Shown here one piece after another: positions 44,101 through 59,100 of a stretch of 64,000 nucleotides of DNA (position 1 is the first letter of the stretch; every line of letters starts with the position of its first letter). Source of the DNA: Ceriagrion tenellum. Its lineage: Eukaryota > Arthropoda > Insecta > Odonata > Coenagrionidae. The translations under genes were made by a program, and so were the position numbers. Location of the stretch: positions 154,395,645 through 154,459,644 of the forward strand of contig OY720635.1 of NCBI GenBank assembly GCA_963169105.1, in the 5' to 3' direction. The notes under the pieces are model-generated. The model ran no database searches. It was not told the origin of the DNA and saw only the letters and a list, made by a program, of their open reading frames with translations.

Positions 44101-47100
44101 TTAAATCATTTATACTCTATTGTACTGATTTTCATTTATCACTACGCTAAATCTTTTTAAAGTTAAACAGAGTAGAAGAATTAATAATTTTTATTAGATT
44201 CAGTTGTTGATGAATGAAACTATTATCATGATGTTGCCATCAGAATGGAGGCAGTACGACATAGTGATGGAGATGAAGGAGAAGGTAAGATGGACAAGGA
44301 GGAGGAGAACTGCCAGATGAGTACTTGGAATGGTTGAGGAAGGAAGTTAGTCACTAAAACAATTCAGGAGTGGGCAGACGGTAGGAAGTAATGAGTGATG
44401 ATGGATAAGGCCATGACATAAGAGAAACTTTTGTAAGCTATGAGGTAGAAAAGAAAGGATTAGCAACGAAGGTGTCATACAAGTGAAATAAAGTATGGCA
44501 TAATAAAAAAGAAATGGATTAAGACTTGCAGCGAGAGAAATTTACGTTGCCCAACACTCAAAAACGAAGAAAATTATGCGCACTAGTTTACAAAACTTCA
44601 AGAAAAATATCCTAGGCAAATATAATATATGAAAACCCCAAGTTATTCTGGTCTTACGTGAGAGAGGCTGGAGCCCCTAGAGACTCAGAGGCTGCATGCT
44701 AGGCTTAGGCTGCTTGAGAAATTCAGAACTGGTGTTTTTCAGAGCGACACAGAATACTATCATGCCACCTGACTACATCTCTAGGTCTGACAGATGCGAT
44801 AAATTACAGAGATACTCAGCCGAACAGATACGTATAAAAACTCATTCTTTCCGCACACAATAAGAGACCACAATAAAAACTGAGCTCCACTAAATACACT
44901 CCCATAGTACATGTCACCATTTCACCTCCATAAATTTTACATCTTTACACGGCTGGAGACCTACCACCCCCTGCCACACGCCCATGCAGCGGCTCGCGGG
45001 GTAGCATGTAGACAAATAGTTTTTTAGTGGAGTCTATTCATTTGCAATCTGTTTCCTGGTATTTCATTGTTATCTTTCCAAACCAGCAGAAAACTCCTGC
45101 TGATACTTCCATTACTTCAAGATATCCCAACTGAAAATCATATCTTGTTGATACAATATTTGTTGAAGGGTAAAGACACATTTCATGCCCCCTTGCCTTA
45201 CCATAACAACAAGATTCTATTGTGTTATCAAGTTCACACACTAATGTTGAGCACATGTTGCTGACTTTATGACCAGATTCTGGCATTCTGTTTGTGGGGT
45301 GACCAGATTCTGGCTGTGGGGTGTCAGTCATGCCAGTGAACTGTCCCAGCAGCGGAGACTAATTGGCAGCACAGATTACTAGTCTGGATGTGCAAACATT
45401 AACAAATCACTGTACATTCCTTTAGGTGACTCTAGTTCATGGAATGAACTAGAGTCACCATTAGTAAGAGGAGAAACTACATTTTTTTATATTTTTTGTG
45501 AAAACATTGTGCGTTCCGTGCTCAAATTTTGACAATGGAAGCATTACATTGACTCGAAGAGAAAATTGTACAGAAGTACAATGACTTGAGAACTATTGCT
45601 AATTCAGAAACTTAGAAAATGCAGCTAAATTTATACTTCAGATTACATGTAATTGTAACTGATCATATCTAACAACTTTTTTCATGTACCTAGCATATTT
45701 GTTTGTTTTAATTGAAAGCAAACAGCATTTTCCTTTTTAGTGATAAAACCTGAAATTTGGAGGTATTTAACCTATTGTAACAAATACTTTGTTATCAATT
45801 TTACATGATTTCATTTATTACTTTACAGAGTCCCTAGTTACCACACTAAGCTGTTTCTCACTTCATCTCTCTCCATTCCCACAAATTCAAGCATAAAAAA
45901 ATTTTTCACTCTGAGTGATAGCCACGTACTAATCAAGTAGCTTAGTACAGTTGAGCACCTTTAATCCGGCACGGTCGGGACTCGAGCGATGCCGGATTAG
46001 GGATTTTGCCGGACTACGGGTGCTGTGGCAGTAACCAGCATAATTATGGGGTCCACGATATTTATAATGCGGGAATTCGATAAATTATACCAACTTCAAT
46101 TTAGTTTGAATAAATTCTGTATAATTCGACAAGTAATTCGAAAAAGAAATAAACTTCTTCTAAATTCACAAAAACAAAATCAGTCAACCGGCAGTCTCGC
46201 AAAACGGCTGAGTGAAAGGAATGCGTATAACATATTAACGTGTTGCTGGACATCAAAGAGTATATACGTAAAGAGTAGAAAGTAAAAATTTTTCATCGCA
46301 TCCAATTTTCCTTGCAATCCTTATTCCACTGTGTTTAATACGATTCAATGAGCTGTCTACGTCGCGCCGTCAACGCTCGGTACAAAGCAAACATGCGCGC
46401 GCCAAGCAAGTTAAGACATGTCCACTCCGTGACGTCACACACTCGCGTCTCGGCAACGACGTACATTGTAGTGATGTCTTCAATTTGCTGAATAAACACC
46501 TTCATTACTCACAATAAGTAATATGGACAACATTGTATGCAAAAAATCTTCCGATACTCGTTCTTGAATGGGAGAATTTTTGTTAGAATGGGTTACAGTT
46601 TCAGTAATTACGAAGTAAATGATTCGGCAAAAAAGTTTGTTTTCCGCAAAGTACGCCTCGGAAATATTGCCGGATTACGGGTGTTCCCGGATTAGGGATT
46701 TCCGGATTACTTGTAACTTTTGTATGTATTGGATGTAGTAACTTTTGATTATCTAAGCAAAGCTGAAAAATACAATATTTTAATCATAAAACAGAACACT
46801 AGTAAGCTTCATATGCAAATCATGAGCTAAACTCTACTTGAAAATAGTAAAAACTGCAAAAATATAATTAAAAGGGATTGCTTTTACCCCAATAATGTTA
46901 AATTTTACTCCCATGAGAAAAGAATAAAATTGGTGCACAATTTCTTTCTCTGCCACTTTGAACTGCTAGCACTCAAGATAGCAAATAGAAATAATCATCA
47001 TTGAATAGCTTCAAGAATGGAGAATGTAATACTTTCATTAGGTTTCCTTATACTAATTGATTTTGCCCAAAAATTGCATCTCTATGCTGAAGTAAAAAAC

Positions 47101-50100
47101 CATTGGTTGAAATCATTGAGCTTTTTTCATTGGAAACCATAATTGCATCTGCTTCATGGGAAGCTGCATTCTGTGAAGTTTCACACAATTTCTCAATGTA
47201 TCCCTGGGAGTGAGCAAGCAAGAAGAATCTATACCACATTCCCAAGCTAAATGACACAAGTGAAAATATATATGCAGCTTTCTTCAGCTGGAGTTAACTA
47301 TGTGCTTTGAATTAATCCCAGCAAGTAAGCCACAGTCTCATTCTTTCCAACCCAGTCTGCTCTCCCATTAACTCAACACATCATTGAAGGATTACTAACC
47401 TGTTCCTTATAGTCTTCATCTTCATCACTATCACAATCTGGCAGTGGGTATATTTTGATTCCATGGCTGCTTATTTCATCCATTACCTGGAATAAGAGAG
47501 AAATTGCAGAACCCAAGATGGTAAACACACTTCACACAGCTGGCCCTATCACCATCACTAGACATTACTGAGGTAAGGAGTCCAAAGATATGACACTAAT
47601 CAGTAACATGATAATTTGATCAAATACCTAAGTCCCAAAAATTGCAACAAAGGTCCTTTTTCTAGAACCTTAGTTCAATCCATACATTTATACACTTCTT
47701 TTATCATTGTTAGTTTCATTCATTGATACACTAAAGTTAGAATCCAATTCCAATATCTCTGAGCTTCTGACATCAAATGTAGAAAGTCACTCCAATTTAA
47801 GAACAAGAGCTTCCTCTTAATTAAGCAGAGAATTTATGCCTTAACAGTATGAAAAAGAGCACGCCTACCTTCTTGGGCACGTTGGAATCGCCGCTCATGC
47901 TTCGGTATGTTTTGATATGCCACCATTATGTCTACATAAATACATAAGGCCCAAATCAGTATTATGCCAAATCAGTAACATGGGAGATGGGAATACTGCT
48001 GTCCATTAAAAAAGTCGAGTCCGTTGAGTTTAGGACGCTGTATCTTCAAGTAGGGTCAACCGATTTTCACGAAATAAAATGCGTACGATAGAACAATTAT
48101 TTCTACATTTACTAATGTTTGAAAACAAAATTTCGTATCCTTATCTACACTTTTACGATATTTTTTATTAAAAAAGGCCCTGTTTTCGGTGCTCAAAACC
48201 CGGTGGGCCAACGCTTACGCTATCACCATTCTCTTAATATTTATTCTAGAGATAGGATTTTTTTATATAAGTTAGCCACACATGTTTTTAATATATCAAA
48301 GGAAAAAAATTGTTTCTAAATTGAGTTTTATTATTATTTCTACGTTTACTAATGTTTGTAAAAAAATTTTGTATCCTTATCTACACTTTTACGATATTTA
48401 TTTTAAAAAAAAGGCCCTGTTTTCGGCACTCAAAACCCGGTGGTCCAACGCTTACGCTATTACCATTCTGTTAATATTTATTCTAGAGACAGGATTTTTT
48501 AAAATAATTTAGCCACACGTTTTTAATATACCAAAGGAAAAAAATTGTTTCTATATTGAGTTTTACACGAGCTGTTGTAAAAGTTATACACCTCGGCTAA
48601 TTCCAAAACTAACGATGCGATAGAGGTTTGAGTTACACCGTTGTAACCGCAATAATGCTAGCTTTATAAATATGCACATAGTCATTAGTCAAATATCCTG
48701 AGATTTCCAATAATGATTTGTATTTATTTTCCTTTTCTGCCCACCCCGACGCCTCGACATTCCTTCTGCAGAGAGCCTTGCTTTCTCTGCACGTAAAATA
48801 CATATAATTAAGCTTTTTACTTTTTATTTTTACTCGACTTTTTTAATGGACAGTAGAGATACTGTAAAGTTGCTGCTCATGAAGGGCGAAAACTGACCCC
48901 ATATGCAATATTAAGGCATAAAACAATAGAATATGAAAATCTACCATCAGGGGGATCAGGGGTAATCTTCTGTGAGCAGAAAAAAGGATGGATAAATGCT
49001 GAACGTATGTATGTTAGGCAGAAAGTCACCCACGGTAAAAGCTTATATCTGTTACTATGCCAAAGGGGAATGCTTGCACTCGACAATTTCAGGTGCCTAT
49101 TGAAAAAATACAAAGAAGAGGGAGGCTCGATGGTGTGTGGGCCTACTTCTTACTGCCAGTTGAGATGTTGTGTAGGCCTAGTTCTTACTGCCGGTTGACA
49201 TTAGATGAAAAATTACAGGGTTGAGATGTTGTGATTAAAAAGCCTTTTAAAGATAAATAAATAGTCAACGACAGTACAGGGGAATAGGATCAAAACAGCT
49301 TGGAACTTAATCACCATAGTGCATTGTGCATATGTTTGGGAAATGCTATACATCCAAAAGAATTGATATCATCAAAGACAAGGTTTTTCAGGATGAATGA
49401 GGGTGGAAGAATGAGGGTGGAAGAAGGTGATAGAGTGCTGGCAATACTTGATCATAAACTCTGCAAAGGGAAGGGATGTCCCCTTGCATATGCACTCCAC
49501 TCCCCTCATATTCCTCTCTCACCAACATATCCTCTTTTCAAGTTGACAGGAGGAATGCTGTGTCCCATATGCTTTGAAGAGGTCGGATTTCCATTACGTG
49601 GAAATGGGCAAACTCATAATCTGTGACACTTATTTCCTCATATTATGCAAAGATTTGGTTGGATTTTTTTAGATGTCTATACCTGGAGCTTAAGGATCTG
49701 GCTTCTGTAACTGCCATCTGATGACCTTTCATAGTAGTTAATACTAAGAGCCATGAAGGCTATAACATGGTGCAATACGACAACAAATTTCACAATCATG
49801 TTCTTTTAAAAATACACCAAAATTTTCATCTTTCACATAAAAAATATGGAAAGCTCATAGAAATTCACATAATCAAAAATGCAATCATTAATCAGTACTT
49901 GTTTACCCAACAATTTAAGGTTTCACATAAAAGATGCAATAACAAGGATAACTGCCAGATTTTAAATAATATTTGTAAGGATTTTGGTGTCAGTAGAAAC
50001 CAACCATTTCCCAACCATTGACTAGTTTCGATTGGACCAAAGGCTTTTCACAGATCAGATCATTAAGATTACTTAAACATTTTGACTGTTTGAGATACAA

Positions 50101-53100
50101 ATTTAAACTTTTGACAGTCAACGAATTCATCTCCATCAAGCTTAAGATGTTTTAATTTCATAAATGAAAGTAGCACATAATACAAAAACAACAAAATTAC
50201 TCACCCTTTTCTTCAAGCGCTGCACTTCCTTCTTTGTGAGCACATCAGCTTTGGCTATCACGGGCACAATGTTCACTTTGTTATGAAGCTGCTTCATGAA
50301 CTCAACATCCAATGGCTTGAGGCTAGAGGGAAGGAATAGCATGTCCAGTTACTTCAAGGCATATCAAAATACACAGTGGTGATACTAATTGTACCCGGCT
50401 TGGGTAAAGACATCTCATCCACACAAATACATTAGACCATAAGCTTGACCTGATCTTACACACTAAAATCCATAGAGAAATTAAGCAGGAGCCACTTGTG
50501 AAGAGCCCACGGCAGTGGCACCCTTCTCTAACATATGCTCTCATACACAAAAGCAAATAAAACAGAAGACTCCAACTTTTACGAGAAACATTTATTTCCA
50601 CTGAATTAAGGCCATCCAAATATATTCTAATTACCATAATGTGAAGAGGGATAGAAATAACAAAGTGGGGAGAGGCCATATACTATAGAAGAAGTAGCTA
50701 GTGAGTAATTCCTTAACCAACCAAATCACCTTTCAGATAAAGACAAAACGTTTCAGGGTTAACTTGAATAAAAATACAATTCCACATCTAGGCTTCAGCC
50801 TCACTTTCACAATTTTATCCTTACAATGTGAATGCTAGGCTCCACACTACACTTGTAAAGGCTACACTTGAGCTTCAGTGTGTCATCATTCAGGGGATGA
50901 AATCCTCTTAAAGAGTATTAATATGATTACATAAGAATAACAATGCCATAATATAAAGAAAAAAATGTTCCACTCTGTAATTCAACCAGGGTTTGTCAAG
51001 AACATCCAAGTTCTCTTTCACCCACTCTCAGAACAAAATCATTGCTTGGCATGAGTTTTATTTGTTGCGCCTTTTGCTTGCCATGAACACTGCTCCTGTC
51101 ACCTCCTAGTGGTGATAGGGGGTACTATTTGTTACCATGCAGATAAAATAGATATTGAAGTTATGACAGTAGCGAAACATGGTGGCAGAAGTTAAGTCAT
51201 GGAAAGCAATAATTAAAGTTATCCCACCATAAAAGCAAATAAACAAAGTACTCGCAGATGAAATCATGGGTAATGAGAAGAATGAAAATACTAAGATGGC
51301 AGCATTATCAACAGCTCCAGGAGTACTACAGAAGGTTGTGCAGAATTTGTGGCATCAATTCATTGTTGAACCTCCAACACAGTTCTCCTTTTCAGATGAA
51401 GAATGGCCATGTTGGTCGCAAGGTTGGGAAAGGTATGTTTGAGCCTCATGTCTTATTTGTCAAACAAGGAAGAGCAGGCAAACATGTTAATTTACACAAT
51501 AGGAGAAAGAGATGACATGCTGCTGGGTTTTGGACAGGCAAAGGAAGAAATGATTGAGTACAGGCAGGTTTTCCAGGCATTCGAGAACCATTATAAAGGC
51601 AAAATGAATGCAGTGTACACACGAGCAGACAGCACAACACAAGGGAGAATCAGTGGACTGGTTTATTGTAGATTTGTATCATCTTGCTGATTATTGAAGA
51701 TATGGCATAATTATAGAACAGCTGTTAAGAGAACGAATCCTAGCAGGCTTGCGGGATGAAGTGCTGTCACAGAGCTTTCAGATGAATCAGACACATTAGC
51801 AGAACTAAGTGCATCAATCTGGAGAAGTACAAAAGCAGAACACAGTGGTACGGTGTGGAGTATGGGACGAAATAATACTGCTTCATATGACATTAGTGCA
51901 ATAAACAAGAAACCTAAGACCATCTATGTGCATTTCAAGATGGGAAAAAACTAAAAATGAGAGAATAAAAAATATAATGGGATTCATACATAACAGACGA
52001 TGACATTTAAAAAAAAAGCTAGGGTGGTATGGTCACATACAATGTGGTACTATGAACGAGAGATAGCCTAAGCAAATTTTAACATGGAATTCATAAGGTA
52101 GAAAAAAAAAAGAGGAAGGCACTGATAATGTTGTAGAAAAGGGATAGAAAAGGCAATCAGAGAAAAGCAGTTACCAGAAGGCCTGTGGATGAGCAGAGAG
52201 CAATGGTGTTTAGGCATCGAATAACATCAGAAAATGTTATGAAATCAGAAAATGCCTTTTTTGCATAAATAACAAGAAGCAATAAGAAACCTAAGAGTGG
52301 TAAAAGGGGAAAGAAAAAAGTCCAGAACAGATTCAAGGCCAGAAAAATAAAAAGGAAGGCTAGAGAAGTGGTAAAGATAAGCTGTGTGGTAAGATCAGAT
52401 GGATTCCCCAACACACTTTTTCTTCGTGTCCAGCTAAAAGGGTTGACTTGCAACAAGTGTAAAATGAAAGCACATAGGGAATCTAAATGCTTAACATGAA
52501 AGAATGCCGCAACTGTCAGGCAACTAGATGGAAAAGCACCAGCAGTAGCAGGAGACTTCTACTTCATGGGACATGCCAATGCCAGTCTGTAAGAAGATTG
52601 ACTTGGAAGTTGACAGACAGAACATTTTGCTCAAGATTGACAAGGGTACAGATACATGGGTGATAGGAACGACTGTATTAGGATGTATGTTTTCACGTAA
52701 ACATTCACAAATGGATACATAGTGACTTTCTGAAGCCAGCAGTCACCCAATAGAGGTAGCGGGCAAGTTCATGACTGTTTTCTGTGTTGGTACCTTATTG
52801 CATACCCATATATCAAGTCCTTTGGGAGTTGGAAGATAGAGAAGTAGTCAAAAAAGTAGTTGAGCACACCGACTGGTGTGCCCCAATGGTGGTAGTTCCA
52901 AAACCAAGTGGGGACATCAGAATGAGCCTTGATTTTAATCATTTAAACCACAGCATCGAGAGGGAGGCACACACATATGCTACAGACTGAAAGAGGTTTC
53001 GGCAGATTTAGCCTCAGTATACAGAAAGCTAAATGAAAATTTGGGCAACGACCAAATTCCTTCAGAAGGATGTCACAAACACAGCATTTACATATTACTC

Positions 53101-56100
53101 CAGTCAGATTTTTAGTTCTAAAAGCTTCCCTTGGGTTTGTCATCCTCAGGGAAAGGTTTCCAAAAACAAGCATCTGAAGAGTTGGTGGTCCTAGATGGAG
53201 CATTTATTTACTAGATGATATCCTCCTTTATGGGAGAGATGAAAAAGGGCAGGTGACTGGAGCAGGCATTCAAAAGGCTTCAGCAAGCACAGATATTGAT
53301 GAATAAAGTGTCAGCTTAGGGTGAACAGATGGAGGTTTTAAGGACATGTAACATCGATGGAAGGGGTTATCCCACCTAATCCTGAAAAGGTGGCAGTCAT
53401 TTGGGAAATGAAGCTTTCTGAAACTAAAGAACCGATGTGTCCATTTTCAGGTCTGGTATTAAATCACCTAAAGGCTTTGGACCATCTGGTAAGTTTGACA
53501 CAGCCCCTGAGCTAGCTTTCCCAGATTGATGGTAAGTCACCATAGGCACCCATTCACAATGAGGCTTTCAGAGAAATAAAGAGGAGATTTCAAGAAGCAC
53601 CAGCTCTGGCATTTTTTTGACACATACAAGCCAACCAGAGTGGCGGCTACATTGGAGCACCTCTAAGAAGACAACCAATGGCATACTATGTTTTACTCAT
53701 TGTGTACCTTTACAGACACAGTAAATTGTATGCCCAAATAGAAAAAGAGGCATTGACTTTGATGTGGGCCTGTGAAAGGTTCCCTGACTTAATTGCCAGT
53801 GCAAAAATAATTCTAAGAACTAACCATACACTGTTGGTGGCCTCATTAGGTGTCAAACACATCATAGATTTGTCAGCGTGATTGCAATGATTCCATATGA
53901 GTTTCATGCATTTCCCGAAATGATAGAGCATGTTCTGGGCAACATATTACAGACTCCTGATTGGACTGCAGTTTGGGCAATAATGGACTGCAGTTTTGGC
54001 ATGAGATGCAGCAATTTGCAAAAGAATGGAATTTGATTTTAGTCAGCAGTAGCCCATCTGTTTCATGCAGCAATGGGTAGGCAGGATATGTAGTCAGGGT
54101 TATAAGAAATATTCTAAAAAAGATGATTTTTTTTCAATGGCTGCTGAGTCACAGGTCTACCAAGTTATCAGAGGGATACAATCTGGCAGTATTGTAGCAA
54201 GGGCAAAGACTCAAGAGCTAAACTGCAAGAGCTTGTAGAAAATGAAAAGCCAAAATGGTCTGAAATTTGTACTGACATGGTATCAGCAGAAGCTTGAGGA
54301 AAATAAGGAAAAGATAAAAAAGAATTTTGATAGTCATCACAGAGTAAGAGAACTTTAAGAGCTGCAGCCTAGAGACTACATGTGGATCACAGACAAGCAG
54401 TGCTTTGGAGAGGTTGTTGCCAGCAGAGATGGACCAAGATCATATGATGTCTGAAACTCCGATAAGCATTCTCCATTGAAACAAGTTTCCTGGCCCATAG
54501 CCAAAGTGACCAATATGAAGAGAAAAGTGAGCCTGAGTGGGAAGGTGACGTAAACCCTGGTGATCAAGCAGTCACTGGGAAAGAAGATATTAGACTACCT
54601 GGAACATGGGACAATGGACATATCACTCATTCAGGCAGAGTAATCCAAAAACCAAACTGCTTAACATTGTTAATTTGTTTATCATCAGGTAGCTTAAAAA
54701 TAAAAATATATAAGTTAGGCGAAAACTATTTTTGATTTGTTTCTATGAAAGGTTAACTTCATTTATGTTTGCTTGCCTTCAGCAATGTTTCTTTTGTGAA
54801 AGAAGAGAGGGTGTTATGTGTTGTGCTTGCCATGTACACTGGTGCTCCGGTCATCCCCTAGTGGTGATTGGGGGTACTATAGGTTACCAAGGAGAGAAAA
54901 TAATGATATTGAAATATTGAAGTTGTGGCCATAACTTAAAATTACTATGATTCACTAAGATGATTTCAAGCCTAATAATAAGTAATAGAAGAATCCTGTA
55001 AATCCTTCCTATACTTAAATAAACCATTTACTCGTGGGCTATGCCTTTGATTTAATATTAAATGAGGAGGAAAATCATGAAAATCAATGGAGGAAAATCA
55101 TGAAATCATCAGCAGCCAAAGAAGACAAAAATAGAAATGTAGAAAAAAGAAATATGTATTCCAATGAGTGCAGCCATTTCCATCCAAATTCAGGGTGTCC
55201 ACAAAAATCACAATAAAAAATTCAAGCATAATTCCAGGTTTTCAAGGCTAAATTTTTAAAAATTTTCTGGCTATATTATCGCGGTTTATATAAGAGCCAA
55301 AGTAACATTTTTCACATTTTACAAATAATAAGGATTTTCCTAGCTAAAAACAACCTAATAAAAATACAGAAATCAAATTAATATAAATGATTAAAAAAAA
55401 AAGTGGAAAAAACAAAGTAATAAAATATGTTGTTTTATTGACAATAAATTACAAAATGGAATTTTTAGAAGACTAAACCAGAAGCGGGCTTCTTCACACA
55501 CTGACTTATAGTTCTGCTTGAAATATATGGCAAAATAAGAACAATGAACGATTATCAATAACGAAATATCAATTTATTCAGATTACATTAGAACAATGCG
55601 ACCATCTACATATAATCCATTAGGAGTGGCCGTAAAATAAAATAAATTACGTTCTCACAACACATGGGAATTATACTTTCATGCACTATATTGCACTAAA
55701 GATAATAGCACACAGCCATTAAAAGTAGGAATAATAAATATTGCATTCAGATAAATAAATGTAATAACATTTATACATTAGATAATCAAACAAATATATG
55801 CATGGGTAACACCGAAAAGGTTGCCACAACAAAAATATAATAGTTTGAAAGAACTGAAATTAATAGGGGTACAACATCCTCAAAAATATGCATAAATTAC
55901 AATAAATTCTTAAAAGCTTGAGGCTCAAATGTAAGCAAAGTTTTTACAAACTTCAAACAATAAACGGATCAAAAGTATGTATGTCTAACACAATAAAATA
56001 AAATGTTTTGTAGACCTACAAAATAGCACACAAGTCAATAGTAACTGAGGTAACATTAGTTAAGAAAACAAACATTTTAATAATGTGAACATATCCCTCC

Positions 56101-59100
56101 AGACACCTGACCCCCTCCGGCCGTCTGTTAGGGTGGCCAAAAACATTTTTTTAGTAAGTTGAGGGGGCGGATGCATTTTCTGGGGCAATTTCATAAATAA
56201 ACAAGCGAGAGAAAATTTCAGCTTGATTGCACAATATTTGACCCTGCCGAATAGTGCTTAAGCATTTCAGGCTCAAATTGCCTAATTTACGGAGGCATTC
56301 TCCTATTTTTTCCTCCCCGGAGGATTCTACCACAGAAATAATGGTAAAACGAAAGAAAAACAATCCTTGATGATAAAGGTTATTATTTTATGAGTTTCTT
56401 AATTTTTTGGAGCGTGATGGCCTAGTGGGTAGAGCGCTTGACTACTGATCAGAGGGTCTCGGATTCAAATCCGGGTGAAGCCTTCGGACACCCCTAAATA
56501 AAAATCCTCGAAGTGCAAGGTGGCCCAGGGAAAGGAACTGGCTCCCCTACCCTGAATGTGTGAAATTCACACGCCTATGGCTTAGTCTGGGGTGAGCTCT
56601 ACCCTCACCTATCCACACCAACCTTCAGGTTGAAACACTGTTCAGGTTAATTATTAATGGGTTGAAAAAGGTTTAAAGTAACTTTACACTCTCCTTATTC
56701 TTAACATTTCCATACCAATCACAAAAATTGCTTATTTCTGCATTACAAAGAGCAAGTACTGTTTCTCACATTCATCATTAGTAAGTCTGTTCCAGCAGCG
56801 TCAAATATTGTGCGATCAAGCTAAAATTTTCTATAGTTTTCTTATTAATGAAATTACACTAGAAAATGTATCTGCCCATTCAACTTCCAAAAAGAGTTTT
56901 TTTTTTGGGCCACCCTACCCTCACGTCCTCCCTCACACATGACCACTCGGTAGCACGTCTTGAGTAGGGTTGCACCAATTAATCGGCAAGTAGACGATAA
57001 TTCCAATACCAATTAATCGGCCATTTTTCAATTAATCAGTAGCGGCTATTTGGCCGATTAATCAGCCAATTTTTATTATCACATTGCTGTAAAATATAAG
57101 ACTATAAATGAAAATCATATATTTCTGATTGATCATCGGGTTGTTTTGGGGTCTCCTTAATTCTTGGCCACCCTGTGTGGATGCTGCAAGGGTGTCTTCT
57201 AAGCCCCATCTTGCATTCAATTCTTACTAAGGACCAGTCTGAATATTGTTTTGTGAAGTTAGGCTTCCTCAATATACCGTCTAAGGACATAATAGATGCT
57301 CCAGAAACGAAACGATATGTGGCGGGAGTGAGGGAGGCCAATAAAAATGGCTGCCAGGCATTTAACTGTAGGTTGCTAATAACCAGCCGATTAATCGGTA
57401 TCAGCCGATAATGCTTGGCCGATTAATCGGTAATTGGCCATTTTGCTTATCAGTGCAACCCTAGTCTTGAGTTCTTGAGTGGCGTGTCCGGCCACATGCT
57501 GCTACAAGCGACTGAGCTGCATGGCTAGCCAAATCAGTTACTTCTCGAGATGGAGTCAAGCACTTCTTGCCACTTAATAGCCACCACCAGTTGCCCACAG
57601 CGCTTAGTAAGTGCGCCACTGACTTGAGGTGGTCTGTGATCTTGTTTAAAGCCGCTACACATGTTCCGACCTGAACACCCAACTGTCGGGGCCGACAGTT
57701 GGACGGACTCTCTCTCCCAACAAAAACAGTCAGAAATGTCGGACGGGTGGTCGGTCCTTGCAGACCATCCAACCACAAACCACCCCAATTTCTTTGGCAT
57801 CGCAACGTCTGTGGCACAGTCAATCGACTCCCACTTCTCTCATTACTCATCTCACATTACTTGTTCACCCTGCGGACATGCGTTGAGAGCCAAAATTCAA
57901 GCGATAACATTCTCGACTGAAAATTATTTAGTAGCCTGGTCTGGTGACCTGGTAGATACTTTGAGAGCAGGCTTAGCATAAAGAAATGGTACTCCTGAGG
58001 TGCGATCTCTAATTGCTGAATAATTGAATTAAATACACGCCAGCTATCTTGAAGCGAGTCCTGGAAGTTGATAAAACTAAAGGCAAATGTTGGCGTGGTT
58101 TGCACGGTCATATTCCTCACAATGAGTGCAAGGAGTGTTTACAATATGCATGTACTCGCACACTTACGTGCCTGTACAGATTTGTGAATAAATGCAACAA
58201 ATTAGAGCACGGGCACTTTCACGATTTACTTAATTTTCCATGTTTGCATGATAATAAATTTTGATTTTATTATTGTTGAGAGAAATTTAAAGGCGACACT
58301 TTTCTCTCTTCATCACCTCATTTATTTATTCATCATATTATATCATTTTTTAAAGATTATTCAATTTTTTTTTTGCTCACTTCGTCCCTAGCAATTCATT
58401 GTTCCTAAGGTAGTTCTACTGGTGTCGGACACTGACTACCCAGGTCAAGAAGGAGACAGGCATCAGTAGAATCACCCCGAAGGAGCTCATACCGCAACCT
58501 CGTGACCCCCGAAAATGTTAATGGTGAATATGTTCACGTTTCAACACACGCGGAGATATGCATCTAGTAAACACCTCTCAATGTGTGGCGATCTTTAATT
58601 TAAATGCTTACTGACAGAAATGACACTCAAATACCACCAGTAGATTTAATAATATTTGCACTAATGCATTGGAACGTAACACATTGTGCATCTGTGAATA
58701 AGGTTCACCTCCGAGTGTTCCATAAATTAAGAGGATTTATACTCCACGTAAGAAATATAAAATAATGTTGGATGGCGAAATGTTTGGGAGAAATTAATGG
58801 AATGGGAGAAAAAACAACACGGACCGTAAAATAATGGGTACATGTACAGTTTTTAATATTGCTTAAGGTACTTGTTAATGAATCGTGTCCGTGCCTTATT
58901 CCGATTTAAGACTGCGTGCCGCTGTGCCACCGAGTCTGCTTGTCAGCGTGACTGCCACTGCGCTGTCGCAGTCAAATTCAGATTGTGAAGCTCACAAATT
59001 TTACTCAGTATTAGGATCCATACTCAATCTTTGTTTTGAAACTCATATTTCATGGATTCAGTCGTCATGGATCCATTAGCACCGTAGATATCAACCGCAT

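Larger units (their letters stand above)
51055..54940 (+). mobile_element. Degenerate Ty3/gypsy LTR retrotransposon
   Basis: Two related LTR-like ends share cttgccatg, acctcctagtggtga and gggggtactat: about 51055-51179 and 54812-54940. Between them, in gypsy order, are gag, RT, RNase H and weak integrase remnants, all broken. TGGTGGCAGAAG right after the left LTR (51180) fits a primer-binding site. Inserted in a septin intron, antisense to the gene. Confidence 0.8.

Noticed and set aside
56409..56480. Functional tRNA gene
   Set aside because: A and B boxes are present but the acceptor arms do not pair and a non-tRNA body follows; a SINE explains it.
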